In this document: positions 15,731 through 24,918 of the stretch, piece after piece | Layout: every line of letters starts with the position of its first letter | Numbering within the stretch: position 1 is the stretch's first letter | Source of the DNA: Flavobacteriaceae bacterium | GTDB taxonomy: Bacteria; Bacteroidota; Bacteroidia; Flavobacteriales; Flavobacteriaceae | Assembly (NCBI GenBank): GCA_017857815.1 | Contig: JAFMCL010000022.1 | Location: forward strand, 1 to 42,697 | DNA: 42,697 nt | Direction: 5' to 3' | Notes under the pieces: model-generated | What the model was told of the DNA's origin: nothing | The model's database searches: none | The model's input: only the letters and a program-made list of their open reading frames with translations | Made by a program: the position numbers and the translations under genes

Positions 15731-17719
15731 TTATAGACTTTCCTGTAGTATTTTTATCTCATCCCTCAATTGAGCCGCCTGTAGGAAATCGAGCTCTATT
15801 GCGGCAGCTTCCATGGCTTTTCTTGTCAGCCTGATTTTCTTTTCAATTTCTTCTTTACTCAAATAACGATTCTTGGCTTCGGCAGCTTTTCTATCGATTA
15901 ATTCCTGCGCATAGGTGGCAACAGAGTTTTTTGATAAAGCGTTATTCAAGGACTTATTTAGGGCTTCTGGCTTTAAGTTATTTTCAACATTGTAGGCATG
16001 TTGCTTGTTTCTTCTGTAGTCAGTTTCGTCCATCGTCTTTTGCATGCTTTTGGTAATAACATCAGCATACAGAATGGCCCTACCGTTGAGATTTCTCGCA
16101 GCCCTGCCCACAGTTTGTGTCAGGGAGCGGTGACTTCTAAGGAATCCTTCTTTGTCTGCATCTAGAATGGCAACCAAAGATACCTCGGGCAAATCTAAAC
16201 CTTCTCTCAATAAGTTCACCCCTACCAATACGTCAAAAACCCCCTTTCGTAAATCTTGCATGATCTCAACACGCTCTAAAGTATCGACATCACTGTGAAT
16301 GTAGCGACAACGAATGTTGACCCGACTTAAATATTTTGTAAGTTCTTCCGCCATTCTTTTGGTCAATGTGGTGACCAAAGTACGTTCGTCTTTTTCAACA
16401 CGGATTTGTATTTCTTCGATTAAATCATCAATTTGATTGAGACTTGGGCGCACTTCGATGATGGGATCAAGTAAACCCGTTGGGCGAATGATTTGTTCAA
16501 CAAAAACACCTTCCGTTTTTTTAAGTTCATAATCAGAAGGAGTTGCACTGACATAGAGCACTTGGTTGACAATTCCCTCAAACTCTTCAAATTTTAATGG
16601 CCGATTGTCCATGGCTGCGGGAAGTCTAAAACCATAATTAACTAGGTTTTCTTTACGACTTCTGTCCCCACCATACATTGCATGAACCTGAGATAGGGTA
16701 ACATGGCTTTCGTCAACCACCATTAAAAAGTCTTCTGGAAAATAATCAAGTAAACAGAAAGGACGTGATCCCGGGGCGCGGCCATCCAAATAACGAGAAT
16801 AGTTTTCAATCCCTGAACAATAGCCCAATTCACGAATCATTTCCAAGTCAAATTCTGTTCTTTCTTGTAGCCTTTTGGCTTCTAAAAAACTCCCCATTTC
16901 CGTAAAATAATCAACTTGTTTTACCAAGTCTTCTTGAATGGAATGGATGGCATTTTGTAGAATGTCAGGAGAGGTGACAAACATGTTTGCTGGGAAGAAA
17001 TTCACTTTATCGAATTTTTCGAGTATTGTGTTTTCGATGGGATCAAAGGATTCTATTTCCTCGATCTCATCACCAAAGAAATGTAGTTTGTAAGCGATGT
17101 CAGCATAACCAGGAAAAACATCAATAATGTCTCCGTTTACCCTGAAATTACCACGTCCAAATTCAGCAGTTGTTCTGGAATAAAGACTCTGCACCAAACT
17201 ATGTAGCAATTGCGTTCTTGAAATCACCTGATTTTTTTCAACTTCAATCACATTCTTTTGAAACTCAACGGGATTCCCAATACCATACAAACAGGAAACC
17301 GAAGCAATCACCAAAACATCTCTTCTTCCAGAGAGGAGGGAGGAGGTTGTGCTCAATCTGAGTTTTTCTATTTCTTCATTGATGGAAAGATCCTTTTCGA
17401 TGTAAAGCCCACTGGATGGGATGTAAGCCTCAGGCTGATAATAATCATAATAGGAAACAAAATATTCCACGGCATTATCAGGAAAAAATTGCTTGAACTC
17501 TGAATATAATTGTGCTGCAAGAGTTTTGTTGTGCGCCAAAACCAAGGTAGGGCGCTGCAATTCCTGAATGGCATTAGCCACCGTGAAAGTTTTTCCCGAT
17601 CCCGTAACCCCTTGAAGTGTAATAAAAGAGTCACCTGCAGCAAAACCATCCGTAATTTGTTTTATGGCTTTGGGTTGATCTCCTGTCGGAACGAAATCGG
17701 ATTGTATCTTAAAATCCAT
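15731..17719 (-). CDS. uvrB: Excinuclease ABC subunit B
   Basis: This 662-residue protein is the damage-verification helicase of nucleotide excision repair, acting with UvrA and UvrC. The Walker A motif GVTGSGKT is at residues 37-44, the Y-rich beta-hairpin SYYDYYQPEAYIP near 89, DESH near 335, LVGVNLLREGLDLPEVSLVA near 500, and QTVGRAARN near 540. A UVR domain (EAAAIELDFLQAAQLRDEI) forms the C-terminus and binds UvrC. The length matches the family. It is transcribed away from the 17,854 gene and leads a probable two-gene operon with the GNAT gene. Confidence 0.98.
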   Translation of the reverse strand: MDFKIQSDFVPTGDQPKAIKQITDGFAAGDSFITLQGVTGSGKTFTVANAIQELQRPTLVLAHNKTLAAQLYSEFKQFFPDNAVEYFVSYYDYYQPEAYIPSSGLYIEKDLSINEEIEKLRLSTTSSLLSGRRDVLVIASVSCLYGIGNPVEFQKNVIEVEKNQVISRTQLLHSLVQSLYSRTTAEFGRGNFRVNGDIIDVFPGYADIAYKLHFFGDEIEEIESFDPIENTILEKFDKVNFFPANMFVTSPDILQNAIHSIQEDLVKQVDYFTEMGSFLEAKRLQERTEFDLEMIRELGYCSGIENYSRYLDGRAPGSRPFCLLDYFPEDFLMVVDESHVTLSQVHAMYGGDRSRKENLVNYGFRLPAAMDNRPLKFEEFEGIVNQVLYVSATPSDYELKKTEGVFVEQIIRPTGLLDPIIEVRPSLNQIDDLIEEIQIRVEKDERTLVTTLTKRMAEELTKYLSRVNIRCRYIHSDVDTLERVEIMQDLRKGVFDVLVGVNLLREGLDLPEVSLVAILDADKEGFLRSHRSLTQTVGRAARNLNGRAILYADVITKSMQKTMDETDYRRNKQHAYNVENNLKPEALNKSLNNALSKNSVATYAQELIDRKAAEAKNRYLSKEEIEKKIRLTRKAMEAAAIELDFLQAAQLRDEIKILQESL

Positions 17720-17831
17720 CCCACGAAATTAAAGTTAAAATCTGCTACACGCAATTTAAAAGGCATGTTTTGGTAGGTTTTATTTAAGTAGGTTCTAGCT
17801 ATAAAAATAAGATTTGTTTTAAAAAAGATAG

Positions 17832-17839
17832 TATTTTTG
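17832..17839 (+). promoter_or_regulatory. -7 box of the 17,854 gene
   Basis: TATTTTTG matches TAnnTTTG, 14 nt upstream of the ATG. A TTG lies 15 nt further upstream (17814-17816), a little shorter than the consensus spacing. Confidence 0.4.
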
Positions 17840-17853
17840 GTAAAAGCAACAAT

Positions 17854-18915
17854 ATGGAGGAAAAATTAATTTCTAAAAAGAAACCATTTTATCCGATCTC
17901 CGATAACCTCAAACATTTTCTTAAAAAGTACGACCGTTGGATGGAGTCAAACATAGGATATGATGACTTGCTTCGCTTCACTGGTTCTGTTACGGTTTTT
18001 GACAAAAATGACAAAGATAGCTTGTGGGTAAGTGTTTATTATTCCGACACTGAAAGAAAGGAAATAGATTCATTTTTAAAAACCTTATACACTTTGCTCC
18101 ACTCTGATGGGAATTCTTCTTCGATTCCCGATTTGAATATAGATGCCATTGATTATTGTACGTTTGGGAATTCGAAACCTTTTCGAATTAAAATTCGTAA
18201 CATACTCAATGATAATTTCACATATTTCTATGTGAAAAAAGCCGATGCTTCTCGGGTCTATGGTCTTGAATTTGAGCATATGCTTTCCCCATACAATATA
18301 AATTTTTTAACCAACAATACCACTTTGATTGAAGAGCATATTGCGGGAATTCCTGGAGATGTGTTTATCAAAGAATTTTTACCCAAATGTACGGCTGCTG
18401 AAAAAGCTCAAATCGCAAAAGAATATGTGAAGTTTATTGAACGCTGTATGATTCGATTGTTGGGTGATATGCGTGCCTATAATTATGTCGTGATTCCAAT
18501 TCATGATTTTGATCATGTCATCTATAAAATCCGAGCAATTGATTTTGACCAACAATCCTTTGAAGGGAGATTTTCAGTCTATCGACCTCAGTTTTTTAAA
18601 GAGAACTTCCCCTTGATGACCGTCATCAGGGAAAAGCTGAGCCATGACTCCATATGTCAATACAAAATTGAAGAGCGTTCTACGGTCTCCCGAAGATTGA
18701 TTAATTCAGGAAATCGTATTGAATATTTAATAGAAATCATGAAAGGTGATGTGCTTTCTTTGGAAGAGAATTTAGAAAGGTTAAAAAACGAAATCTATAT
18801 TTTCACCAAGGATGCTGCCTTTAAAGAAAGTAAATCTATGGGAGATTTAATGCAAGCCGCATTTGATTATACAAGAAGAAATTATGAGAATGTCAGTTTG
18901 AGAGACCTGCTTTAA
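17854..18915 (+). CDS. Conserved hypothetical protein, possible kinase-like fold
   Basis: This 353-residue cytoplasmic protein is of a kind I associate with flavobacterial genomes but cannot name. Several points recall the kinase or aminoglycoside-phosphotransferase fold. A lysine in FYVKKAD (128-129) could bind phosphate. EEHIAGIPGD (160-169) looks like a hinge. GDMRAYN (204-210) resembles the catalytic loop and IDFDQQS (229-235) the metal-binding segment. These are resemblances by eye and the key residues do not match exactly. The C-terminal 100 residues are helical. The last 4 nt overlap the convergent next gene. Confidence 0.55.
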   Translation: MEEKLISKKKPFYPISDNLKHFLKKYDRWMESNIGYDDLLRFTGSVTVFDKNDKDSLWVSVYYSDTERKEIDSFLKTLYTLLHSDGNSSSIPDLNIDAIDYCTFGNSKPFRIKIRNILNDNFTYFYVKKADASRVYGLEFEHMLSPYNINFLTNNTTLIEEHIAGIPGDVFIKEFLPKCTAAEKAQIAKEYVKFIERCMIRLLGDMRAYNYVVIPIHDFDHVIYKIRAIDFDQQSFEGRFSVYRPQFFKENFPLMTVIREKLSHDSICQYKIEERSTVSRRLINSGNRIEYLIEIMKGDVLSLEENLERLKNEIYIFTKDAAFKESKSMGDLMQAAFDYTRRNYENVSLRDLL

Positions 18916-19394
18916 TAAAAACTATCAGGATCAATTTCATCTTCTAAATCATCTTCTAAATCATCGTCTAAACCTTCTTCTGAATTAAATTCTTTTATTG
19001 GTGGGGCTTCAGGGACTTCTCCATGTGAGAAAATCATAGCAGGATAGTCTTTGTTGCTTTCGTTTTCAGAGTTTTCAATCACTTCAACAAAAAATGTCCA
19101 AAGGTTTAAAAAATCATATACATAAATTAAATGTTGAGTTCCTTCAATGAATATTTCGGATAGAAGAGTGTTATTCATTGGAAGATCACCAATGCCCATG
19201 TCCATCAAAGGAAGTTCTTCTCCTTGCTCCCAATTGGCATCGGATTTATAAAAAGATGCCATTTCATCGCCGATGAATCCAAATGATTGAGAGATGGTAT
19301 CGTGTAGCTGTTCCAGCGTTGCTTTCTCTTCGATTTCGATGTCTCGAATTACATCATCTTCAACATCTAGAATAATTCTCATTCTATAAATCAT
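18912..19394 (-). CDS. pRiA4b ORF-3-like family protein
   Basis: This 160-residue acidic protein fits the plasmid pRiA4b ORF-3-like family (IS1096 TnpR-like passenger) by its opening RMRIILDVEDDVIRDIEIEE and its LEQLHDTISQSFGF and QHLIYVYDFLNLWTF blocks. The family is widespread and its function is not known. The tail is very acidic (EEGLDDDLEDDLEDEIDPD). The stop overlaps the convergent gene by 4 nt and the start overlaps the ctaA stop by 4 nt, so it is probably translated from the ctaA message. No insertion-sequence ends surround it. Confidence 0.7.
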   Translation of the reverse strand: MIYRMRIILDVEDDVIRDIEIEEKATLEQLHDTISQSFGFIGDEMASFYKSDANWEQGEELPLMDMGIGDLPMNNTLLSEIFIEGTQHLIYVYDFLNLWTFFVEVIENSENESNKDYPAMIFSHGEVPEAPPIKEFNSEEGLDDDLEDDLEDEIDPDSFY

Positions 19395-20404
19395 CGGGTC
19401 GTTTTTTTTGAATTTAGTTGTAAAATAAAAAATGATTGCGCACCAAATAATAGTGTAGCAATAATTAAGTGAAGGGGTTGAGAACTAAAAGGAAAGTCGA
19501 AATAATACATCAAAATACCAGTTATGATTTCAAGACCAATTAGAAATAGGATGGTTTTGAAAACACCTAGATTAATTTTTAATTGCCTTAGTTTAAATAA
19601 AAGATAAAGGTGTATTCCAACAACCAAAAGAGACAAACTCCTGTGAGCATAGAATTTAATTGGGGCCTGATCAAGCCATCCGCTTGACGAGAGATGCATT
19701 TTTAAGTCAATATATTGCCTGACCTGAGTTCCCAATCCGATTTGGAACAAAGTCAGTAATACGGCACCTAAAGAAACGTATTTTAAAAAGGGTCTTATTT
19801 CAATTGTGTTATTTTTTCGAGAAGTTATAAATAGTAGAATTACTAATCCCAGAACAATAAGCAAAGCCATGCCCATGTGTACTGTGATTTTATGGGGCAT
19901 CAAATTTGAATCTACAACAACCTTGCCCAACCAAGCCTGAAATCCCATCCCTAAAACAATTGCAAAAGAAATGAGTGTGATGGTTTTGTTTTTTTTCCAA
20001 CTCCACAACGATGCAGCGGCTAGCAATAAAGTGGCTAAACCAGCAAGTGCACCAAACAGTCTGTTGATGTACTCAATCCAGGTGTGGTAGGGGTTAAAAA
20101 GTGCATAATCGTGTTGGGTATATAGCTCCCAATGGTTGGGGTTGAATTGACCTGAAGAGGTAAAATCTTGTTTGGCTACTCTTAAGCTTTCATCAACGAT
20201 AATAATCTTTTCCTTTTCGTAGAAATGATCTGCTTTCCAATCTAGTTGGGCTCTTTCAGTTGGAGGAATCCAATAACCAAAACATTTTGGCCAATCTGGA
20301 CAGCCCATTCCGCTTCCAGTCATTCTGACAATGGCACCCGCAGCAATGACGAGGTAGACGAGTATCAATGATATTTTAATTAATGTTATAAGGTTATTTT
20401 TCAT
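19391..20404 (-). CDS. ctaA: Heme A synthase (CtaA/COX15 family)
   Basis: This 337-residue integral membrane protein oxidises heme O to heme A for the terminal oxidase. The first segment is followed by the family signature RMTGSGMGCPDWPKCFG (about residues 27-43), a region needed for activity. Histidines in EYINRLFG, LMPHKITVHMGM and YAHRSLSLL are the usual heme ligands or their neighbours. About eight membrane segments are visible, and a long periplasmic loop lies between residues 45 and 110. The start overlaps the cca gene by 11 nt. Confidence 0.93.
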   Translation of the reverse strand: MKNNLITLIKISLILVYLVIAAGAIVRMTGSGMGCPDWPKCFGYWIPPTERAQLDWKADHFYEKEKIIIVDESLRVAKQDFTSSGQFNPNHWELYTQHDYALFNPYHTWIEYINRLFGALAGLATLLLAAASLWSWKKNKTITLISFAIVLGMGFQAWLGKVVVDSNLMPHKITVHMGMALLIVLGLVILLFITSRKNNTIEIRPFLKYVSLGAVLLTLFQIGLGTQVRQYIDLKMHLSSSGWLDQAPIKFYAHRSLSLLVVGIHLYLLFKLRQLKINLGVFKTILFLIGLEIITGILMYYFDFPFSSQPLHLIIATLLFGAQSFFILQLNSKKTTR

Positions 20405-21824
20405 TTGGTTTGAGTCCTATTTCGTTTCCTTTTTCAAGCATTAAATTAAATGCCGCTTCGTATTCGTTGGGAATTTCACCCTCCAAGATGGCTTCTTTAA
20501 TGGTTTCTTTAATAATCCCAATTTCTTTACAGGGGTTTAAATTGAAATGTCCCATGATAATTTCACCCGTAATTGGCGGTTGAAAATTCCTTACTCGATC
20601 ACGTTCCTCTACTTCAACAATCTTTTTTCTAACGACTTTAAAATTATCGTGATACCGTTGAAAACGTATGGGGTTTTTAGTCGTAATGTCTGCTTCGCAA
20701 AGTGTGATGAGGTCTTCGAGAATCGTTCCTGCATCAAAGATAAGCCTGCGAATGGCTGCATCAGTGACGATATCCTCTGAAATAATAATAGGACGCGAAC
20801 TCATGAGAACCAACCTTTGAACGTATTTCATTTTCTCATTCAATGGCATTTTAAGTCTTTTGAACAAACGGTAAACCATTTTTGAACCCACAAATTCATG
20901 TGAATGAAAAGTCCATCCTACTTTTTTGCTAAATTTCTTTGTTGGAGCTTTCCCGATGTCATGAAGCAATGCAGCCCACCTTAACCAAAGATTATCTGTT
21001 TTTGGACAGATGTTATCCACAACCTCTAGGGTGTGGTAAAAGTTATCTTTATGTCTTTGGCCTTCTACTTCCTCTATTCCTTTAAGTTCGGTCAATTCGG
21101 GTAGGATATTTTCCAACAAACCATTTTCTTCTAACAATAGAAAACCCTTAGAAGGCACCGATGTTAATAATATTTTATTTAATTCTTCAACGATGCGCTC
21201 GTTGGTAATGATGTCAATACGTTCGGCATTTTCCTTAATTGCATTCAAGGATCTGCTTTCGATTTTAAAATTTAATTGAGAAGCAAAACGAATGGCACGA
21301 AGCATTCGAAGTGGATCATCGGAATATGTAATTGAAGGATCAAGCGGTGTTTTAATGATGCCGTTTTTTAAATCTTCTGCACCATTAAAAGGGTCTAATA
21401 ATTCTCCAGTATTGTTCTCGTTTAAGCTTATCGCGAGTGCGTTAATCGTAAAATCTCTTCGGTTTTGATCGTCTTCTAAAGAACCAGAAGTTACTTCTGG
21501 ATTTCTGCTTTCCTCATTGTAAGATTCTTTTCGGGCACCTACAAACTCCAACGTGATGTCGTTCCACTGAACCATTGCGGTGCCATAGGATTTAAAAACT
21601 TGAACAGGTCGTGCTCCAGGAAGTTTTCTCTGTACGGCTTTAGCAAGGTCAATTCCAGATCCAACCGAAACGATATCGATGTCCGATCCAAATTTTCTTC
21701 CCAACAAATGGTCTCTCACAAAACCACCAACAACATAGCTTTCTATTTTTGTTTCTGCGACACAAGCAATGAGTACCTGAAAAATCGCTTGTTCTAATAT
21801 TTGGCTAAAATCTTTGTTTAGCAT
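20394..21824 (-). CDS. cca: CCA tRNA nucleotidyltransferase with HD domain
   Basis: This 476-residue enzyme adds or repairs the CCA end of tRNA. The nucleotidyltransferase motifs are GGFVRDHLLGR near residue 33 and GSDIDIV near 46 (metal-binding DxD). RRDFTINALA near 121 and DPLRMLRAIRFASQL near 165 define class II. The C-terminal half carries an HD domain (LLHDIGKAPTKKF near residue 287), seen in many bacterial members. The stop is within the ctaA start region and the start is 1 nt past the tsaC-like gene, so all three are cotranscribed. Confidence 0.93.
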   Translation of the reverse strand: MLNKDFSQILEQAIFQVLIACVAETKIESYVVGGFVRDHLLGRKFGSDIDIVSVGSGIDLAKAVQRKLPGARPVQVFKSYGTAMVQWNDITLEFVGARKESYNEESRNPEVTSGSLEDDQNRRDFTINALAISLNENNTGELLDPFNGAEDLKNGIIKTPLDPSITYSDDPLRMLRAIRFASQLNFKIESRSLNAIKENAERIDIITNERIVEELNKILLTSVPSKGFLLLEENGLLENILPELTELKGIEEVEGQRHKDNFYHTLEVVDNICPKTDNLWLRWAALLHDIGKAPTKKFSKKVGWTFHSHEFVGSKMVYRLFKRLKMPLNEKMKYVQRLVLMSSRPIIISEDIVTDAAIRRLIFDAGTILEDLITLCEADITTKNPIRFQRYHDNFKVVRKKIVEVEERDRVRNFQPPITGEIIMGHFNLNPCKEIGIIKETIKEAILEGEIPNEYEAAFNLMLEKGNEIGLKPNEK

Positions 21825-21825
21825 A

Positions 21826-22377
21826 TTATTCCCTTAGTGTGATTAGTGCTCCCGAGGGAGTGATTTTTATAATTCTCGATGGATTATTGCTGATTAGGTT
21901 TTTATCTAAATCGATTATCAAATCAACACCCTTAATTATTTCATCGCAGATTTCATCGAATTTTTTTGGATGTGCCTGACCACTAATATTAGCAGATGTA
22001 GAAACTACTGGCTTTCCAAATGCAGCAATTAATGAAGTACAAAAATAATGGTTTACGATTCTAATTGCTACAGTATTGTCTGAAGAAATTACATTTTTTG
22101 CAATTCCTTTTGGATTAGGATAAATAATGGTAGTTGCTCTTTTATCATTTATAAGTTCCTCAGGAATCTCTATTTTTTTTTCAAGAAACTGATCCAGCAT
22201 ATTGAGATCTGACACCATGCAAACCATCGATTTAGTCTCCGATCTATTTTTTAATTGATAAACTTTTTCGACTGCTTTTTCAGAGGTAGCATCACACATG
22301 ATGCCCCAGATGGTATCCGTTGCAGAAAGAATTAGTTTACCCTCCTTTAAATAATTGACAGCCTGATCTGTATCCAT
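21826..22377 (-). CDS. Sua5/YciO/YrdC-family protein (threonylcarbamoyl-AMP synthase)
   Basis: This 183-residue protein carries the family signature ILSATDTIWGIMCDATSEKA (about residues 16-35) and KNRSETKSMVCMV (about 43-55) from the nucleotide-binding cleft; TSANISG near 131 is the other hallmark. The family forms threonylcarbamoyl-AMP for the t6A modification of tRNA, which fits its place next to cca. It lacks the extra domain of Sua5, so it is the short TsaC type. A -7 box, TACTTTTG, lies only 8 nt before the ATG. Confidence 0.88.
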   Translation of the reverse strand: MDTDQAVNYLKEGKLILSATDTIWGIMCDATSEKAVEKVYQLKNRSETKSMVCMVSDLNMLDQFLEKKIEIPEELINDKRATTIIYPNPKGIAKNVISSDNTVAIRIVNHYFCTSLIAAFGKPVVSTSANISGQAHPKKFDEICDEIIKGVDLIIDLDKNLISNNPSRIIKITPSGALITLRE

Positions 22378-22385
22378 ATATCCTA

Positions 22386-22393
22386 CAAAAGTA
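22386..22393 (-). promoter_or_regulatory. -7 box just upstream of the tsaC-like gene
   Basis: TACTTTTG on the minus strand matches TAnnTTTG and lies 8 nt before the ATG at 22377, so the transcript would have almost no leader. No TTG is found at the -33 spacing. Confidence 0.4.
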
Positions 22394-22485
22394 AAAATTT
22401 ATGATTCTTCGAACCCATTTCTCGATAGATCAACAGGTCTTTAATTTATATATTATTCACCTCTAAAAGGAATATATAGCTTTTT

Positions 22486-23292
22486 TTAAACTGCAACATT
22501 GTGCTCTCGAAGCGCGTTATTTAAAGATGTTTTCTTATCAGTACTTTCTTTTCTTTTACCAATGATAAGCGCACAAGGCACTTGATAATCGCCTGCAGGG
22601 AAAGTTTTGGTATAGGTTCCAGGAATAACGACAGAACGATCAGGTACTTCACCTTTATATTCTATTGGACTAGCACCTGATACATCAATTATCTTTGTAG
22701 AAGCAGTAAGTACAACATTGGCACCTAATACAGCTTCTTTTCCTACTCTAACTCCTTCGACTACGATACAGCGAGAACCCACAAATGCGTTGTCTTCGAT
22801 TATAACTGGAGCCGCTTGAAGGGGTTCGAGCACGCCTCCGATACCCACACCACCACTGAGGTGAACATTTTTTCCAATTTGAGCGCAACTCCCCACCGTT
22901 GCCCAAGTATCCACCATAGATCCTTCATCAACATAAGCACCGATGTTTACATAACTTGGCATTAGAATTACCCCCCTTGAAATGTAAGCACCATGTCGTG
23001 CCACCGCATGGGGGACAACACGAATTCCTTTTTCTTTATAACCGCTTTTTAAAGGCATCTTGTCATGAAACTCCATAGGACCAGCTTCGAAAGTTTCCAT
23101 CTTTTGAATAGGAAAATAAAGCACGACTGCTTTTTTTATCCATTCATTGACTTGCCATCCTCCTTCAATTGGGCTCGCAACTCTTAGGATTCCCGCATCT
23201 AATTGATTAACAACCTCTCTAATGGTGTCTTGTGTAGCTTTGTTCTCTAGGAGGGAACGATCTTCCCATGCTGATTCTATAATATTTTGCAT
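22486..23292 (-). CDS. dapD: Tetrahydrodipicolinate N-succinyltransferase
   Basis: This 268-residue enzyme succinylates tetrahydrodipicolinate in the succinylase branch of lysine and meso-diaminopimelate synthesis. Its centre is a left-handed beta-helix of hexapeptide repeats (about residues 100-215), for example YVNIGAYVDEGSMVDTWATV, GSCAQIGKNVHLSGGVGIGG and VVEGVRVGKEAVLGANVVL. The N-terminal helix bundle (MQNIIESAWEDR) and the C-terminal CALIIGKRKESTD end are standard. It is a single gene with its own promoter. Together with lysA it supports the acyl-blocked diaminopimelate pathway. Confidence 0.96.
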   Translation of the reverse strand: MQNIIESAWEDRSLLENKATQDTIREVVNQLDAGILRVASPIEGGWQVNEWIKKAVVLYFPIQKMETFEAGPMEFHDKMPLKSGYKEKGIRVVPHAVARHGAYISRGVILMPSYVNIGAYVDEGSMVDTWATVGSCAQIGKNVHLSGGVGIGGVLEPLQAAPVIIEDNAFVGSRCIVVEGVRVGKEAVLGANVVLTASTKIIDVSGASPIEYKGEVPDRSVVIPGTYTKTFPAGDYQVPCALIIGKRKESTDKKTSLNNALREHNVAV

Positions 23293-23305
23293 TCTTATTT
23301 TTTTT

Positions 23306-23339
23306 CAAAAATACTGAATTCAATAGTTTTGAGCGACAA
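23306..23339 (-). promoter_or_regulatory. dapD promoter
   Basis: On the minus strand TTG (plus 23337-23339), 23 nt of spacer, then TATTTTTG (plus 23306-23313). This agrees with the flavobacterial consensus at the long end of the spacing. The -7 box is 13 nt from the ATG. Confidence 0.5.
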
Positions 23340-23440
23340 AACCGTATTCAAAATATTATTTTGTTTATGTCTAATTGTGGATTGATTTCTTTTGATTCTT
23401 TGTTCTATTTCTATTTTTATGAATGTCTTTACAAATAAAT

Positions 23441-23448
23441 TATATTTG
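23441..23448 (+). promoter_or_regulatory. ruvX operon -7 box
   Basis: TATATTTG matches TAnnTTTG, 10 nt before the ruvX ATG at 23459. It argues against the in-frame ATG at 23423, which lies upstream of this box. Confidence 0.5.
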
Positions 23449-23458
23449 TGAAAAAATA

Positions 23459-23884
23459 ATGGGCATTTTGATAGGGATAGATTTTGGTCAAAAGAGAACG
23501 GGGATAGCCATCACAGATCCAGGAAAGATCATTGCCAGTGGCTTAACCACTGTTCCGACAAAAGATGTAATGACTTTTCTTGAGGAATATGTTCTAAAAC
23601 AGCCTGTTGACAAGTTTGTTGTTGGTGAACCCAAACAAAAAGATGGTTCGGTTTCTGAGGTTGAACAAAGTGTTCTCAAGTTTATAAAAAAGCTAAAGAA
23701 TAAATTTGCTGATATTTCCATTGAGCGATATGACGAACGTTATACCTCCAAAATTGCCATTAATACACTTCTGGAAAGTGGAGTTGGAAAGAAAAAAAGA
23801 CAAAATAAAAGTTTAGTGGATCAAATTAGCGCGACCCTTATCTTGCAATCTTATTTAGAGTCACAATCAAATAAATTAATATGA
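23459..23884 (+). CDS. ruvX: RuvX/YqgF-family Holliday-junction resolvase-like protein
   Basis: This protein of about 141 residues has the RNase H-like fold: MGILIGIDFGQKRTGIAITD at the start carries the first catalytic aspartate, and FVVGEPKQKDGS and ERYDERYTSKIA are the usual later blocks. Members are linked to 16S rRNA end processing and to recombination. The ATG at 23459 is chosen because it begins the conserved strand and follows a -7 box. It overlaps def by 4 nt (ATGA) and leads the operon ruvX-def-DUF5606-mazG. Confidence 0.9.
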   Translation: MGILIGIDFGQKRTGIAITDPGKIIASGLTTVPTKDVMTFLEEYVLKQPVDKFVVGEPKQKDGSVSEVEQSVLKFIKKLKNKFADISIERYDERYTSKIAINTLLESGVGKKKRQNKSLVDQISATLILQSYLESQSNKLI

Positions 23885-24471
23885 TATTACCCATTGTTGC
23901 TTACGGCTATCCAGTCCTAAAGAAAAAAGCAATTCCTATTGCTGAGGATTTCGCAGAATTAGAAACCTTAGTTGAGAACATGTGGGAAACCATGTATGCT
24001 GCTAGTGGAGTAGGGCTTGCCGCTCCTCAAATTGGAAAATCTATTCGTTTGTTTGTTGTAGATGCTTCTCCTTTTTCTGAGGATGAAGAATTGGATGCTA
24101 ACCAAGCTGCTGAATTGGCCGACTTTAAACAAGTATTTATTAACCCCACAATAATAGAAGAAACTGGAGACTCATGGTACTTTAAAGAGGGTTGCCTCAG
24201 TATCCCCGAAATTAGAGAAGAGGTATTGCGAAAAGAACATGTCAAAATTAATTTTTTTGATGAAAATTTAAAAGAACACACCCAGGAATACAGTGGTTTG
24301 GTGGCGCGAATCATACAGCACGAATACGATCACATAGAAGGGGTTTTGTTTACAGACAAACTGAGTCCATTTAAAAGAAAATTAATCAAAGGAAAATTAA
24401 GTGATATCTCCAAAGGAAAAATATCGCCTGAATATCACATGCGTTTTCCCGATACAAAAAAAAGAAGATGA
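23881..24471 (+). CDS. def: Peptide deformylase
   Basis: This 196-residue metalloenzyme removes the formyl group from new proteins. All three motifs are present: GVGLAAPQIG (43-52), EGCLSIPE (103-110) with the metal-binding cysteine, and HEYDH (147-151) with two metal-binding histidines and the catalytic glutamate. An insertion rich in acidic residues between motifs 1 and 2 (FSEDEELDANQAAELA) is usual in Bacteroidota. It overlaps ruvX and the DUF5606 gene by 4 nt each, indicating coupled translation. Confidence 0.97.
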   Translation: MILPIVAYGYPVLKKKAIPIAEDFAELETLVENMWETMYAASGVGLAAPQIGKSIRLFVVDASPFSEDEELDANQAAELADFKQVFINPTIIEETGDSWYFKEGCLSIPEIREEVLRKEHVKINFFDENLKEHTQEYSGLVARIIQHEYDHIEGVLFTDKLSPFKRKLIKGKLSDISKGKISPEYHMRFPDTKKRR

Positions 24472-24917
24472 GTGAAAATATGTTAGAAAAAATAATTGTC
24501 ATTTCTGGCAAACCAGGATTATTTAGAATGTTATCTCAAACCAGAACAGGTGTAATTGCAACTTCGCTAATTGATGGTAAAAAAACAGTCACCAACCCAA
24601 GAGAACAAATCAACGTTCTAACTGAAATTCAGATTTATGGAATTAAAGGTGAAGTGTCATTAGAAGAGGTGTTTCATAAGATTTTTGTTTATGAAAAAGG
24701 AGAAAGTACAAGAATTATTCCAAAAGCAAAGAAGGATGAACTGGAGGCTTATTTCTTTGAAGTTTTTCAAGATTATGATGAAGATCGTGTTTATGCGAGT
24801 GATATTAAAAAAATTATCCAATGGTACAACCTATTACTTTCCGAAGGAATATTAAAGTTTGAAGCTGAGGTTAGTGCTGAAAATTCAGCGAAAGAACTTC
24901 CCAAAGAATCTGTTTAA
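24468..24917 (+). CDS. DUF5606 family protein
   Basis: This 149-residue protein matches a Bacteroidota-restricted family (DUF5606) by EKIIVISGKPGLFRMLSQTR at its start, followed by the TRTGVIATSL segment. The rest includes an acidic helical C-terminal region. No catalytic motif or signal peptide is visible. It overlaps def by 4 nt and ends 1 nt before mazG, a conserved neighbourhood. Its function is not known. Confidence 0.85.
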   Translation: MSENMLEKIIVISGKPGLFRMLSQTRTGVIATSLIDGKKTVTNPREQINVLTEIQIYGIKGEVSLEEVFHKIFVYEKGESTRIIPKAKKDELEAYFFEVFQDYDEDRVYASDIKKIIQWYNLLLSEGILKFEAEVSAENSAKELPKESV

Positions 24918-24918
24918 C

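Noticed and set aside
18912..19394. Insertion sequence suggested by the TnpR-like family name
   Set aside because: The gene overlaps ctaA, no inverted ends or transposase are present, and the family occurs as ordinary chromosomal genes.
23423..23458. Longer ruvX N-terminus
   Set aside because: The extension lacks family similarity and its start is upstream of the -7 box at 23441.
24859..24918. Longer mazG N-terminus
   Set aside because: It lies inside the DUF5606 gene and the conserved MazG region begins at 24919.
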